This document shows, piece after piece, positions 46,857 through 55,404 of a stretch of 64,000 nucleotides of DNA (positions are counted from its first letter, which is position 1; every line of letters starts with the position of its first letter). This DNA comes from Porphyromonadaceae bacterium W3.11 (lineage in GTDB: Bacteria > Bacteroidota > Bacteroidia > Bacteroidales > Porphyromonadaceae): the NCBI GenBank assembly GCA_030434245.1, contig JAUISX010000002.1, forward strand, positions 186,001 to 250,000, written 5' to 3'. The translations under genes were made by a program, and so were the position numbers. The notes under the pieces are model-generated. The model was not told the origin of the DNA and did no database searches. It was given only the letters and a program-made list of their open reading frames with translations.

Positions 46857-48196
46857 TCTCTTATTGGTATCTCAATGGTAAATCTGCTACCCTCATCTGT
46901 CTTTTCATATAAGAGACATCCACCTAGAGCATTCATAATGCGTATCGCCGTAACGAGTCCTACACCATGCCCTTTCATCGCTCCGTGTGTAAGAGGTACA
47001 TTAGTCCTCTCGGTAAAGCAGATTGACTTTTGGTGGATTGGTAGCCCTTCGCCATTATCTGATACAGTGATAATGAGTTTATCTTTTTGCTCAGCAGCAT
47101 TAATCACGACTTTAGGACTTTCTCCCGAGTAACGAACCGCGTTGTCCATCAATATTCTTAGCAGCATAGTCGTATGCTCTAGTGGCAAGCAATAGCTCTT
47201 GTCCGCATTTATTTGAACGACAAAAGAAGGCGAAATAGTGCTGTAAGTACAGATAAGTTCATCCTCTATCCGCTCAATGATATCTATCAGGTAGGTTTCC
47301 TCAAAATCACTATCCTCACAAGAGGTTAGTTTGGGAATTGTCAGTAACTCATCTACTTTAGTCACCAGTCGATCCACCTGTAAGTTGCCCTCATTGATTT
47401 GAGTCGCCATCTCTAAGTCAGTCTCCGCCATAGTGATTTGGATACGCTCTAGTAGAGCTTTGGTGTAGGTGAGGGGTGTTTTGAGGTCATGTACCAATCC
47501 AAAGAAATAGAGTTCATTTACTTTTTGGTATTGCTGCTCACGCCTTATCTGTCGAATTAACTTTTCGAAGCTGATACCGATAATCAATGTGATGATCAAA
47601 ACAATAAAGAGAAGCAAGATCAGTCCTTTTTGTTCCGCCATTAAATTAGTGCTTCCCCACATCTTGATGAGATGGCTATCGCTATCAATGACGATGGGTC
47701 TCTCACAACTAAAGCTATAGCTACCTATACCTTTGGATTCTAACTTTCTGGTCAATAATTGCTTGTCAGTAGCAGTTCCTTCTATTGAAATAGTAAGCTG
47801 ACTAATATCCTTAGCTTCAGCCTGAGTCAATAATGAGTCTGTAAAGGATGTTAGAAAATTAGGATTATCTTTTATGGCAGAAGTTATCATGAGAAACTCA
47901 AGTCCCTCACTAAGATTGGTATCGAGAGTTGCCGCAACAAAATCGAGGGGTATGGAATCTTCTTCCAAAGGCTTTATTTTAAAGCTCGGATTAGTCGGGT
48001 CAGACATTTCGGAAATAAATTGTTCTTGTCCATACTTTTTAAGGGTACCAATGAGCAGATGATCCATCTTTTCCTGAATGCTCTTTTGGGTCGTATTATA
48101 TTCCTTGACCAGCCTATATCCTTCAAATACAATAAGAGAGAGCATAGCAAAGCAGACAAGAAATATATTATGTTGTATCGTTCTTTTAGAAGACAT
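46853..48196 (-). CDS. Membrane sensor histidine kinase
   Basis: 447 residues. Two membrane segments (about 10-28 and 193-213) enclose a periplasmic sensor domain of about 165 residues. The H-box is GLVHDLKTPLTYTKALL (His at about 237); N-box LRILMDNAVRYSGESPKV; G boxes VSDNGEGLP and GHGVGLVTAIRIMNALGG. All catalytic motifs are intact. It lies upstream of its regulator and is divergent from the GG-peptide gene. Its signal may be the peptide itself or the state of the envelope; this is inference. Confidence 0.93.
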   Translation of the reverse strand: MSSKRTIQHNIFLVCFAMLSLIVFEGYRLVKEYNTTQKSIQEKMDHLLIGTLKKYGQEQFISEMSDPTNPSFKIKPLEEDSIPLDFVAATLDTNLSEGLEFLMITSAIKDNPNFLTSFTDSLLTQAEAKDISQLTISIEGTATDKQLLTRKLESKGIGSYSFSCERPIVIDSDSHLIKMWGSTNLMAEQKGLILLLFIVLIITLIIGISFEKLIRQIRREQQYQKVNELYFFGLVHDLKTPLTYTKALLERIQITMAETDLEMATQINEGNLQVDRLVTKVDELLTIPKLTSCEDSDFEETYLIDIIERIEDELICTYSTISPSFVVQINADKSYCLPLEHTTMLLRILMDNAVRYSGESPKVVINAAEQKDKLIITVSDNGEGLPIHQKSICFTERTNVPLTHGAMKGHGVGLVTAIRIMNALGGCLLYEKTDEGSRFTIEIPIRE

Positions 48197-48223
48197 GCTT
48201 TAGTAATAATTTCACAATTCTTA

Positions 48224-48334
48224 CAAATTTAGCCAAACTATTTTATATCCAACCTACTGAATCTTAAGAAAAATATTTGACTGAAAAACGTTTAGATTCA
48301 GTAGGTTGTATTTCAACCTCTTTCCCTATATTTG
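48224..48334. promoter_or_regulatory. Divergent operator-promoter pair between the kinase and the first GG peptide
   Basis: Plus strand: operator AGATTCAGTAGGTT at 48294-48307, 19 bp, then -7 box TATATTTG at 48327-48334, driving the peptide gene. Minus strand: the same operator (seen as AACCTACTGAATCT at 48251-48264), 19 bp, then TAAATTTG at 48231-48224, driving the kinase/regulator genes. In both cases the operator overlaps the -33 region (GTTG). Identical geometry on both strands suggests co-regulation by one factor. Confidence 0.75.
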
Positions 48335-48368
48335 CCATATCAGCAATTATTAACTTATATAAAAACAC

Positions 48369-48521
48369 ATGAAAGAGAAATTAACAAAATTGGAGATCTC
48401 TACACTAATTGGTGGTAATGGGAATATAAGAGGTGAGAAGAAAGTGAAGATTATTATCATCAATGGTAAGAAATATGTCATTACGCCAACGGGGCAGATG
48501 ATCCCTCTAGAATTATATTAA
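48369..48521 (+). CDS. Double-glycine leader peptide (secreted peptide precursor), first
   Basis: 50 residues. The leader MKEKLTKLEISTLIGG has the Leu/Ile spacing and Gly-Gly end of C39-processed peptides (the Bacteroidales GG natural-product precursor type). The 34-residue remainder, NGNIRGEKKVKIIIINGKKY and on to a C-terminal PLELY, is basic and strand-forming and has no cysteine. It lies 42 bp after the -7 box of the regulated promoter. Confidence 0.75.
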   Translation: MKEKLTKLEISTLIGGNGNIRGEKKVKIIIINGKKYVITPTGQMIPLELY

Positions 48522-48652
48522 GACTTCTGATTAATAGTAATAGAATGGTTGAGCCATCAATGATATGGGGTAAAAGAATAATAAAAAATTATCACTGATG
48601 AAGTTTTAGATAAGAAAATCCGATATTCTAAGTGTGTTTTTTTAATGACTAT

Positions 48653-48874
48653 ATGATGTATTTTGGAAAAATAAAATTGTTGTTAACGATATTACTTATT
48701 AGAATAGCAAGTAATCTTGTGGCACAAAGTCCTAGTCATTCTACCATCTCGGGTAATCTTTCCCTTGAGGATGGGGAGATTGTTGTTGGTGCTAATGTAG
48801 CGGCATTATCTCCTACAGATAGTACTATTATTACTTATTCAATATCTAATATAGACGGAATCTATCCAAACTAA
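48653..48874 (+). pseudogene. N-terminal remnant of a carboxypeptidase-like-domain outer-membrane receptor
   Basis: The frame gives a signal peptide (IKLLLTILLIRIASNLVAQ) and a carboxypeptidase-regulatory-like start, TISGNLSLEDGEIVVGANVA, TDSTIITYSISNIDGIY, then stops after 74 codons. Receptors of this class are usually 700-900 residues. The next 170 bp contain no continuation. It is a deletion relic of a receptor related in type to the one at 51687. Confidence 0.7.
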
Positions 48875-49046
48875 TTATAGCTCTAGATGGGTTTATAAGA
48901 TTTAAATATTCTGGCAATAATATACAATATAAATCTACTGACAGTAAGTCGCAAATTTAATGATAACATTGAAACATTACAATGTAAAAGAAATGTCGAT
49001 AGTTGGGTGCGTTAGTCCTTTTTTTTATAATTAAATTTTTTTTACT

Positions 49047-49229
49047 ATGAAAGAATTAAACTCTTTTGAATTAAGTAACCTTTTAGGAGGTTCTACGTCT
49101 TCTATTAATTGTGTTTCACGTCTCCAAGGTGAGGCAAATACACATAAAAATAGTGGTAACAAAGAATTTGAAGATGCATATTGGGATGATTGGATGGACC
49201 GCTGGGACGAATGTATAGAATCCCTGTAA
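49047..49229 (+). CDS. Double-glycine leader peptide (secreted peptide precursor), second, with two cysteines
   Basis: 60 residues. The leader MKELNSFELSNLLGG (15 residues) is a classic GG leader. The 45-residue mature part is acidic and aromatic (AYWDDWMDRWDECIESL) and has exactly two cysteines, Cys22 and Cys56, which could form one disulphide. It lies upstream of a GLPGLI gene and a VKOR/thioredoxin-like fusion gene on the same strand. Confidence 0.78.
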   Translation: MKELNSFELSNLLGGSTSSINCVSRLQGEANTHKNSGNKEFEDAYWDDWMDRWDECIESL

Positions 49230-49312
49230 ACTTATTAACTTCAAATTAACTGAACTTTAGGGTCGTTGTGTGTCTAATGTCATACAGCGCCCCTGTAAAA
49301 AAGCAAGTGGTT

Positions 49313-50164
49313 ATGAAAAAGGCTTTCATTGTTTTAAGTTGCCTATTATATTTGAATGGGTATAGTCAAATTGTAAAAAAATACGAACCTGGGATTCTTG
49401 AAGTTAGCTATAATAAGCACGTCGTAAAAGATACACTTCAACCAGATCAAAGTTATATAGATACTGAAATGATATTACGACTTGGTAATACTACTTCAAT
49501 GTGGGTTTCTCCTCTAAAACTATGGGCAGACTCTTTAAGAGTCAATAATTTTAATCTTCATGAACAGCTTTATTATGAGCAAAATCCGTTTGGATCAACA
49601 GAATATAAACCATTAGGTGGATTTGAAAGAGAATATGTGTTCAAAAATATGCCAAAAGGGAAAATAACTGTTTATCAGGGATTTGATTTAGGTAGTTGGA
49701 TTTATTCCGAAGAGATTGAGCCTCAAAGTTGGAATTACATTGATTCAACATCAGTCATTTTAGGATATGAATGCCAGCTTGCTGAATGTTACTTCAGAGG
49801 GAGACAATGGTTTGCTTGGTACGCAATGGATATACCTCTTTCTGACGGTCCATGGAAATTAAGTGGATTACCTGGATTAATACTAGATGCTTATGATAAT
49901 AAGCGACATTATCAATTTACAGCAAAAGGCATGGTAACAAATGGACTGGGAGATGTTGGAATATTTATATATAATCGAGTTGATCCTAAAAGAATAACGA
50001 GGGAGCAGTATCTTAAAAAACGCTATGACTATATTACTTCTAATGCTAATTTAGGAGATAAGATGAGAGCTAGTGGTGCTTTTGGTCTTGAACCTACTAA
50101 AGCAAATAACGATGAGCGTACAAAATGTAACTATGATTTCGAAGAAACAAATTATCTTCACTAA
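49313..50164 (+). CDS. GLPGLI-family protein
   Basis: 283 residues from ATG 49313, where a clear signal peptide begins (MKKAFIVLSCLLYLNGYSQ). The name-giving motif WKLSGLPGLILDAYDN is present, with the typical preceding ILGYECQLAECYFRGRQWFAWYAMDIP. The family is restricted to Bacteroidetes, exported, and often sits next to GG peptides and TonB-like receptors; its function is unknown. The fusion gene starts 4 bp after its stop. Confidence 0.85.
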   Translation: MKKAFIVLSCLLYLNGYSQIVKKYEPGILEVSYNKHVVKDTLQPDQSYIDTEMILRLGNTTSMWVSPLKLWADSLRVNNFNLHEQLYYEQNPFGSTEYKPLGGFEREYVFKNMPKGKITVYQGFDLGSWIYSEEIEPQSWNYIDSTSVILGYECQLAECYFRGRQWFAWYAMDIPLSDGPWKLSGLPGLILDAYDNKRHYQFTAKGMVTNGLGDVGIFIYNRVDPKRITREQYLKKRYDYITSNANLGDKMRASGAFGLEPTKANNDERTKCNYDFEETNYLH

Positions 50165-50168
50165 AGTT

Positions 50169-51665
50169 ATGATGACTGAGGTTGCATTAAAATACATACG
50201 GATTTTCAAATCTAACATCAATGCGGATGATTTTTTGCTATGCTTAAATTCTTCGCCTTTTTATCCAACATTACTGTCCTTATACAATACATTTAAAATA
50301 TTTGGGTTTAAATGTAAATTAGCCAAAACGGACATTAATAGCCTAGTTGATTTAAAAGGCTACATTCTTATTCGTGCAAATATTAACAATCATTGGGAAA
50401 TGCTGCTTGTTAAAATAAGTGAAAACAAAGCACATAAAATATATAATCCTAAAATAAAGAAGTATCAATCAATTACTATTGCAGAATTGCAAAAGGTTTG
50501 GGATGGGGTCGTTTTGTATACAGATCTAAGTTCAAATTTTTTACAATTAATATGTCAAAATTTACGGCAGTACAGCTCGCTTATTTTTATTGCCATCGTA
50601 TTAATTTTTCTGTTTTTTTTTAAACGATCTTTTGCAATTTCTATTTTAGCACTGAATATTATCGGATTGCTTTTAGCTCATTTCCTACTCAATCCAAATA
50701 CACTTGCTTTTTCATCGTTTTGTAAACGTGGTTCTTATATTGATTGTGAAAAGGTCGCAAAATCTTCATATTCAAATGTTCTAGGGTTGCCTCTTTCCAT
50801 TTATGCTTCAGCATACTTTTCTTCATTTTTATCATTAATTGTCATATCTATCCTGATATTACCAAGACAATCACTATCACTGTCATTTACAGCTATGGGG
50901 CAAATCAGTGCTCTAATATCCCCTATAGTACTAATTTATTCTATTGTTTCCCAAGTAAGGATTAAAAAGGTTTGTATATACTGCATGTTGGTACTTCTTA
51001 TTCTCATTATTAATGTAATATTATTTCTTCCTTTCTTGAAATATACTTTCTCAACGTATGCCTTTTTAATGTTATTTAGTATTTTATTTCTAGTTTTCAT
51101 TTATCTTTGGTTTAAAGTACAAAGTTTTATGTTAGTAAAACAAAAAATGATATACAATCAACTAGAAAACTTAACTATAAAAAGAAGTGAGCAATATCTA
51201 AAAATAAACCTAAATAAAAGATTTGATCAAAATGATTTCTTACATGGTTTGAAAATTCATAGTGTGACCAAAGAAAAAATTAGAGTTGGTTTGTGGGTTT
51301 CTACTAAATGTGACCATTGTTTAAAAGCCATGCAAGAGTTGGAAAAGCTATCATTTATTATTCCAGACTATTTTTCATTAATTATATTTCCCTTGGAGAT
51401 CAATAAGAATGACATAAATTATAATGAATTTATAGATACAATTATAAGAATGTGGATTAATATAAACAGTGAAGAAATTACACAAAAAGAGGTTGAGAAT
51501 AGAATTTTCAGAATAAGCAAAGATCAACTAAGATCCATTTATGACAAATACCAGATTAATGAATTACCTACAATGCAAATTGAGGACTATTTTTTACCTG
51601 CTCAGTATAGACCAGAAGAGTTGAAGTATCTCTTATTAGATTGGAGTAATTATTTTTTTAATTAG
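50169..51665 (+). CDS. C39-like / VKOR / thioredoxin-like membrane fusion protein
   Basis: 498 residues from ATG 50169. The first 120 residues resemble a C39 peptidase domain (SPFYPTLLSLYNTFKIFGFK, His75 in NNHWEMLLV) but lack the catalytic cysteine and have Asn93 where Asp is expected, so they may only bind the leader. Residues 135-315 form a VKOR domain with Cys185 (SFCKRGS), Cys193 (IDCEKV) and the active CIYC (Cys269, Cys272). The last part is thioredoxin-like with Cys381 and Cys384 (STKCDHCLKAM). It should form disulphides in exported substrates; the two-cysteine peptide is a natural candidate. Confidence 0.85.
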   Translation: MMTEVALKYIRIFKSNINADDFLLCLNSSPFYPTLLSLYNTFKIFGFKCKLAKTDINSLVDLKGYILIRANINNHWEMLLVKISENKAHKIYNPKIKKYQSITIAELQKVWDGVVLYTDLSSNFLQLICQNLRQYSSLIFIAIVLIFLFFFKRSFAISILALNIIGLLLAHFLLNPNTLAFSSFCKRGSYIDCEKVAKSSYSNVLGLPLSIYASAYFSSFLSLIVISILILPRQSLSLSFTAMGQISALISPIVLIYSIVSQVRIKKVCIYCMLVLLILIINVILFLPFLKYTFSTYAFLMLFSILFLVFIYLWFKVQSFMLVKQKMIYNQLENLTIKRSEQYLKINLNKRFDQNDFLHGLKIHSVTKEKIRVGLWVSTKCDHCLKAMQELEKLSFIIPDYFSLIIFPLEINKNDINYNEFIDTIIRMWININSEEITQKEVENRIFRISKDQLRSIYDKYQINELPTMQIEDYFLPAQYRPEELKYLLLDWSNYFFN

Positions 51666-51686
51666 AATCAAACAAGACTATAGACC

Positions 51687-54254
51687 ATGAAAAGATTAAT
51701 AAAAAATATTGTTATTCTTTTTTGCCTTTTTTTCTCCATCAATTCTCAAGCGGGAATTTATGGAAAAGTTCTAGATAAAGTAAGTAAGGAGCCACTACAA
51801 GGCTGTATTGTAGTGGCAAAAGACATTAATGGCAAAGTGATAAATCATACTATTACTGATGAAGAGGGGCTTTTTAATCTTGATAATCGATCGGAAGAAG
51901 CATCAACCGTGACGGTCTCAATGATGACCTATGCTAATCAAGTAGTCTTGCTAGAGGGGGCCTCTTTTCCCCTTACTATATTCATGGAAGAGCAGCCTTT
52001 TGTTCTGAACGAAGTCTCAATTAAGGCCGAACCGATACGAGCACAAGGAGATACCATTGCTTATCTGGTCTCAAGTTTTGCACAAACAAATGATCAGACA
52101 ATTGGTGAGGTGTTAAAGCGGATGCCAGGGATACAGGTTGAGAACTCAGGTAAAATAAAATATCAAGGTGTAGATATCAATAAATTTTATATAGAGGGGC
52201 AAGACCTCCTCGGTGACAAATATGGAGTGGCAACGAAAGGAATTGCATATGATGATATTGGTGCTGTAGAAGTTATGGAGAGGCATCAGCCTATGCAGGT
52301 CCTGCAAGGATTTAGCATATCTGATCAAGCAGCCATTAATCTCAAACTCAAAGAGAATAAAAAGTCGGCTTGGCTGGTACATGGTTCTATTGGTGGTGGA
52401 TACGCTCAAAGCCCTAAAAGCGGTCTTTGGAATGGAGATTTATTTGTCCTTACTGCTATGCCAAAATCACAAACATTGCTCTCCCTAAAGTCCAATAATA
52501 ATGGATACGATCTATCAGAAGAGCAGACAGAATTTAATGCACTGCCTAGAGGTACGGAAATAGAGAATTATTTTGGACTTACGCTCTTATCACCTCCATC
52601 GCTCAAACCAGAGCGAACGACTTTCAACACCTCTACCATGGCTTCTATTAATGAACTATTGAAAATAAACAGTCGTACGGACCTCAAAGTGCAAATAGAT
52701 TATCTTAATAATCGTCTCGTAAGTAAAAGTCGGACCATAACCAGATATTTCTTAGAAGGGGACGATAAGGAAATAATAGAGGTGAGGGATGATCATGCTA
52801 AAGAAAATATGCTTCGTGCCAATGTGACCATAGAGGCTAATCAGCCCACCTATTATTTGCAAAATAATACGAAGGCTCAATTTGATTGGGATAAAATAGA
52901 GCTACAGACTGCGGGGACATTCAATAATAACCAAAGTGCTAGGCTTCCCAATTATTATGCGAATAATAGCCTTAAAGTGATTAAGCGATTTGGCGATCGT
53001 CATTTGGTGACATTCAGTAGTATTAATGAATGGGAGTCTAGACCTAGTATGCTGACAATTAATCAGGGGAGTGAGACTTATGGACAAAGAATCGATAATC
53101 AAGCTTTTTTTACTGATGAACGAGCTATTTATAACTTTCATATTGGTCAATTTATGATTGGTCTGGATGCTGGCTTTCAGGGGTTATTTAGGAGCCTATC
53201 TGGTAAGCAGATGGATTCAGATGATAATCAGCCATATAATAAAACCAATCTCTATACTCTTCAAGCATCACCTAAAGTGGAATGGCGTTATAAAAGAATA
53301 CAGCTGGGGCTTAGTTTGCCTGTTAGTTATCGCCATTATGATTTTAGAAGTTTAATGGAGGATAAGGATTTACTAACCTATGCTCCAATATTGTTCTTGA
53401 ATTGGCAACCAAGCTCTAGCCTAAGAATGAATATAAGAGGGGGATCAGGCTCGTCTCCTCTTTCGCTAAGTAATATTTATCAGGGTGTTGTGATGACTAA
53501 TTATCGCTCATTTAGCTATGGGTATGAGGAATTATTGATGACAAAGAGGCAACAGGTCTCTGCTAGACTATCTTACAGAAATCCATCTAAAGGTCTATTT
53601 TCTAATTTAATGGTGATGCATCATTGGATTAATAATCCATACAGGATGGAACAAAAATTTGAGGGCAATTACCTCTATCACTCTTACGAGCGAGGAGACT
53701 CAAGAAGTAGAATATTTAATTCTATAGGCAGTGTCAATAAGTCGCTGGATTTTATGAGAGGAGGTATTGGTATCAATGCTATGTACACTCGTAGTACTCG
53801 CGATATTATCTCTCAGCATAGAGTAGTGCCATTTGATCTCAATCTAATTACTTTTGGATCCATGCTGAATGGCAATGTCAGTAGAAGGTTCTTTTTCTTA
53901 TACGAATTTGAGTTAACACGCTCATGGCTGAATATCCCTAGAAGGGAAACATCTACTCTGAATAATCAAACACATTCGCTTAAATTGGTTTATACACCTA
54001 TAAATCCGCTATCTCTAGAACTAAAAGGGGAGTATTATCACAATGAGATCTCTAAAGATATGGTTAAAGACCTCACAATGCTAGATGCTAATATTACATT
54101 CAGGGTGAATAAGAATATTGAGCTGAAGGCTTCGGTCACTAATATTCTTAATATTGACGAATATGCATATACCAATTATGGACTACTCAGTGCTTACTCC
54201 TTTAATCGTCAATTAAGAGGTCGAGAGGTCCTGCTTACATTAAGAGTTAAGTAG
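51687..54254 (+). CDS. TonB-receptor-like outer-membrane protein with carboxypeptidase-like N-domain
   Basis: 855 residues. Signal peptide (FCLFFSINSQA), a carboxypeptidase-regulatory-like domain (GIYGKVLDKVSKEPLQGCIV, about 23-105), a plug-like domain (TIGEVLKRMPGIQVENSGKI, YIEGQDLLGDKYG) and a long strand-rich barrel ending in LRGREVLLTLRVK. It may release the peptide, receive it or sense it. It follows the fusion gene by 21 bp and ends the cluster. Confidence 0.85.
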   Translation: MKRLIKNIVILFCLFFSINSQAGIYGKVLDKVSKEPLQGCIVVAKDINGKVINHTITDEEGLFNLDNRSEEASTVTVSMMTYANQVVLLEGASFPLTIFMEEQPFVLNEVSIKAEPIRAQGDTIAYLVSSFAQTNDQTIGEVLKRMPGIQVENSGKIKYQGVDINKFYIEGQDLLGDKYGVATKGIAYDDIGAVEVMERHQPMQVLQGFSISDQAAINLKLKENKKSAWLVHGSIGGGYAQSPKSGLWNGDLFVLTAMPKSQTLLSLKSNNNGYDLSEEQTEFNALPRGTEIENYFGLTLLSPPSLKPERTTFNTSTMASINELLKINSRTDLKVQIDYLNNRLVSKSRTITRYFLEGDDKEIIEVRDDHAKENMLRANVTIEANQPTYYLQNNTKAQFDWDKIELQTAGTFNNNQSARLPNYYANNSLKVIKRFGDRHLVTFSSINEWESRPSMLTINQGSETYGQRIDNQAFFTDERAIYNFHIGQFMIGLDAGFQGLFRSLSGKQMDSDDNQPYNKTNLYTLQASPKVEWRYKRIQLGLSLPVSYRHYDFRSLMEDKDLLTYAPILFLNWQPSSSLRMNIRGGSGSSPLSLSNIYQGVVMTNYRSFSYGYEELLMTKRQQVSARLSYRNPSKGLFSNLMVMHHWINNPYRMEQKFEGNYLYHSYERGDSRSRIFNSIGSVNKSLDFMRGGIGINAMYTRSTRDIISQHRVVPFDLNLITFGSMLNGNVSRRFFFLYEFELTRSWLNIPRRETSTLNNQTHSLKLVYTPINPLSLELKGEYYHNEISKDMVKDLTMLDANITFRVNKNIELKASVTNILNIDEYAYTNYGLLSAYSFNRQLRGREVLLTLRVK

Positions 54255-54343
54255 CTGATAGTCGTCGTTGCTGAATGGACTAATATTTTGTATCTGAAAA
54301 TACAGTGAAATGTTGCATTCGTCAAATGATGCATCAATAGTGG

Positions 54344-54380
54344 ATGATCGTGCTTAAGTCTTGTGCTTAAGCACGATCAT
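54344..54380. terminator. Perfect hairpin after the receptor gene
   Basis: ATGATCGTGCTTAAG (54344-54358) pairs with CTTAAGCACGATCAT (54366-54380) across 7 bases. There is no T-tract, so termination is only probable. It lies 90 bp after the receptor stop. Confidence 0.5.
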
Positions 54381-54520
54381 TACTAATCCAGCCTATAGTA
54401 TATCAGATCTGGTGCGTGAGAACTAATATTGTGAATATGTTGGGAACTCAAATCTGAGACACCCTTTTTGGTATATGATTTTTACAATTCTGAACTCTAG
54501 TATTCAACGGGTTCACACCA

Positions 54521-54660
54521 AACTATTGAATCTAAAGAAAAATAGGTGACTGAAAAACGTTTAGATTCAGTAGGTTATGAATCAATTTCTTTCCCTACAT
54601 TTGCCACGTACGAGAGTATTAACTTATATATGACCTATGAGAGAGAAATCAGCAACGTAG
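54521..54660 (+). promoter_or_regulatory. Decayed second copy of the operator-promoter module with a peptide-gene relic
   Basis: Operator AGATTCAGTAGGTT at 54563-54576, 19 bp, -7 box TACATTTG at 54596-54603, then ATG at 54637 followed by only seven codons (MREKSAT) and a TAG, matching the start MKEKL of the 48369 peptide. The divergent left half is degenerate (AACTATTGAATCT, 54521-54533) and has no -7 box. The spacer is similar to that at 48265-48293, so this is a duplicated and broken locus. Confidence 0.75.
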
Positions 54661-55097
54661 TTTGTAATCGCATACCGTTCAAATAAACACGGGTCGTAGT
54701 CATTTGAATATTAATAACCTGCAGTGTTAGAACGGGTTAGTTTTTTGAAACTTCTGTTCGAAATGACTGATTTTTCTTAGTATAACTGATTACTTTTGTT
54801 TTGTACTGAATGGCTAACTTTTTAATTGAAAGAAACTATGAAAGATCCACTTAGCTCTTGTTTCTGGTGACATGACTTGAAGGAATAAAAGCCCAAGCCG
54901 TATATCGTTATTATTTATGATTGTGTCACTTGTCACGTTTTCTAAATGGATAAAAGGAGCCGTACAGCAATACCTGTCGAAATTAATGAGTTACATGGAG
55001 GCAAGAAATTGAAAAAAATATTTTATTTGAAATTCTTAGCTCCATTTTTTATTCTAAATAACTATGAAACGAATTAGATTATTTTATATAACCGTCG
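54661..55097. other. Mostly gene-less stretch with possible peptide relics
   Basis: I see no certain gene. A 43-codon frame at 54946-55077 is listed separately, and an ATG near 54838 opens only ten codons (MKDPLSSCFW). Confidence 0.4.
54946..55077 (+). CDS. Possible small peptide with a GG-like motif
   Basis: 43 residues. The start MDKRSRTAIPVEINELHGGK has a Glu-Leu-His-Gly-Gly segment that loosely recalls a GG leader; the rest is hydrophobic and basic (KIFYLKFLAPFFILNN). It lies beside the decayed peptide promoter. The evidence is weak and it may be chance. Confidence 0.25.
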   Translation: MDKRSRTAIPVEINELHGGKKLKKIFYLKFLAPFFILNNYETN

Positions 55098-55178
55098 AAA
55101 CGAAACGGCTCTCGAAGACAAAACGAAATGGCTTTTTTCTTTATTGATTGGATGGGTGGTAGGAAAAACGAAACGGCT
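55098..55178. repeat. Three copies of AAACGAAACGGCT
   Basis: AAACGAAACGGCT occurs at 55098-55110 and 55166-55178, and AAACGAAATGGCT at 55121-55133. The spacing is irregular. Purpose unknown. Confidence 0.6.
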
Positions 55179-55255
55179 CATTTGATTGTGACGCACACGT
55201 ACATTTATAATATTATTCGCTCTCTGGTGGTGGTCGAGTGGAGAACGAACTAAGA

Positions 55256-55340
55256 AGTATAAACGGAGTTATTCGTTAGTACTAACGGATTTATCCACAA
55301 GTACTAACGAATTCACTGGACGATATTAACGGATTTAGCG
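55256..55340. repeat. Array of about 21-bp repeats upstream of a lipoprotein promoter
   Basis: AGTACTAACGGATTTATCCA at 55279-55298 recurs as AGTACTAACGAATTCACTGG (55300-55319) and CGATATTAACGGATTTAGCG (55321-55340), exactly 21 bp apart, with a weaker copy at 55256-55275. A 14-bp palindrome CGTTAGTACTAACG lies at 55274-55287. The array ends at the promoter, so it looks like a multi-site operator. Confidence 0.65.
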
Positions 55341-55369
55341 AACTATATACGCGGATTAGTGTATATTTG
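55338..55369 (+). promoter_or_regulatory. Promoter of the 55405 lipoprotein gene
   Basis: TATATTTG at 55362-55369 is an exact -7 box, 36 bp before the ATG. The -33 region overlaps the last repeat unit and is only a weak match. Confidence 0.55.
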
Positions 55370-55404
55370 TAAAAGAATCAATTAATTATAAAAACTAAAA
55401 TAAT

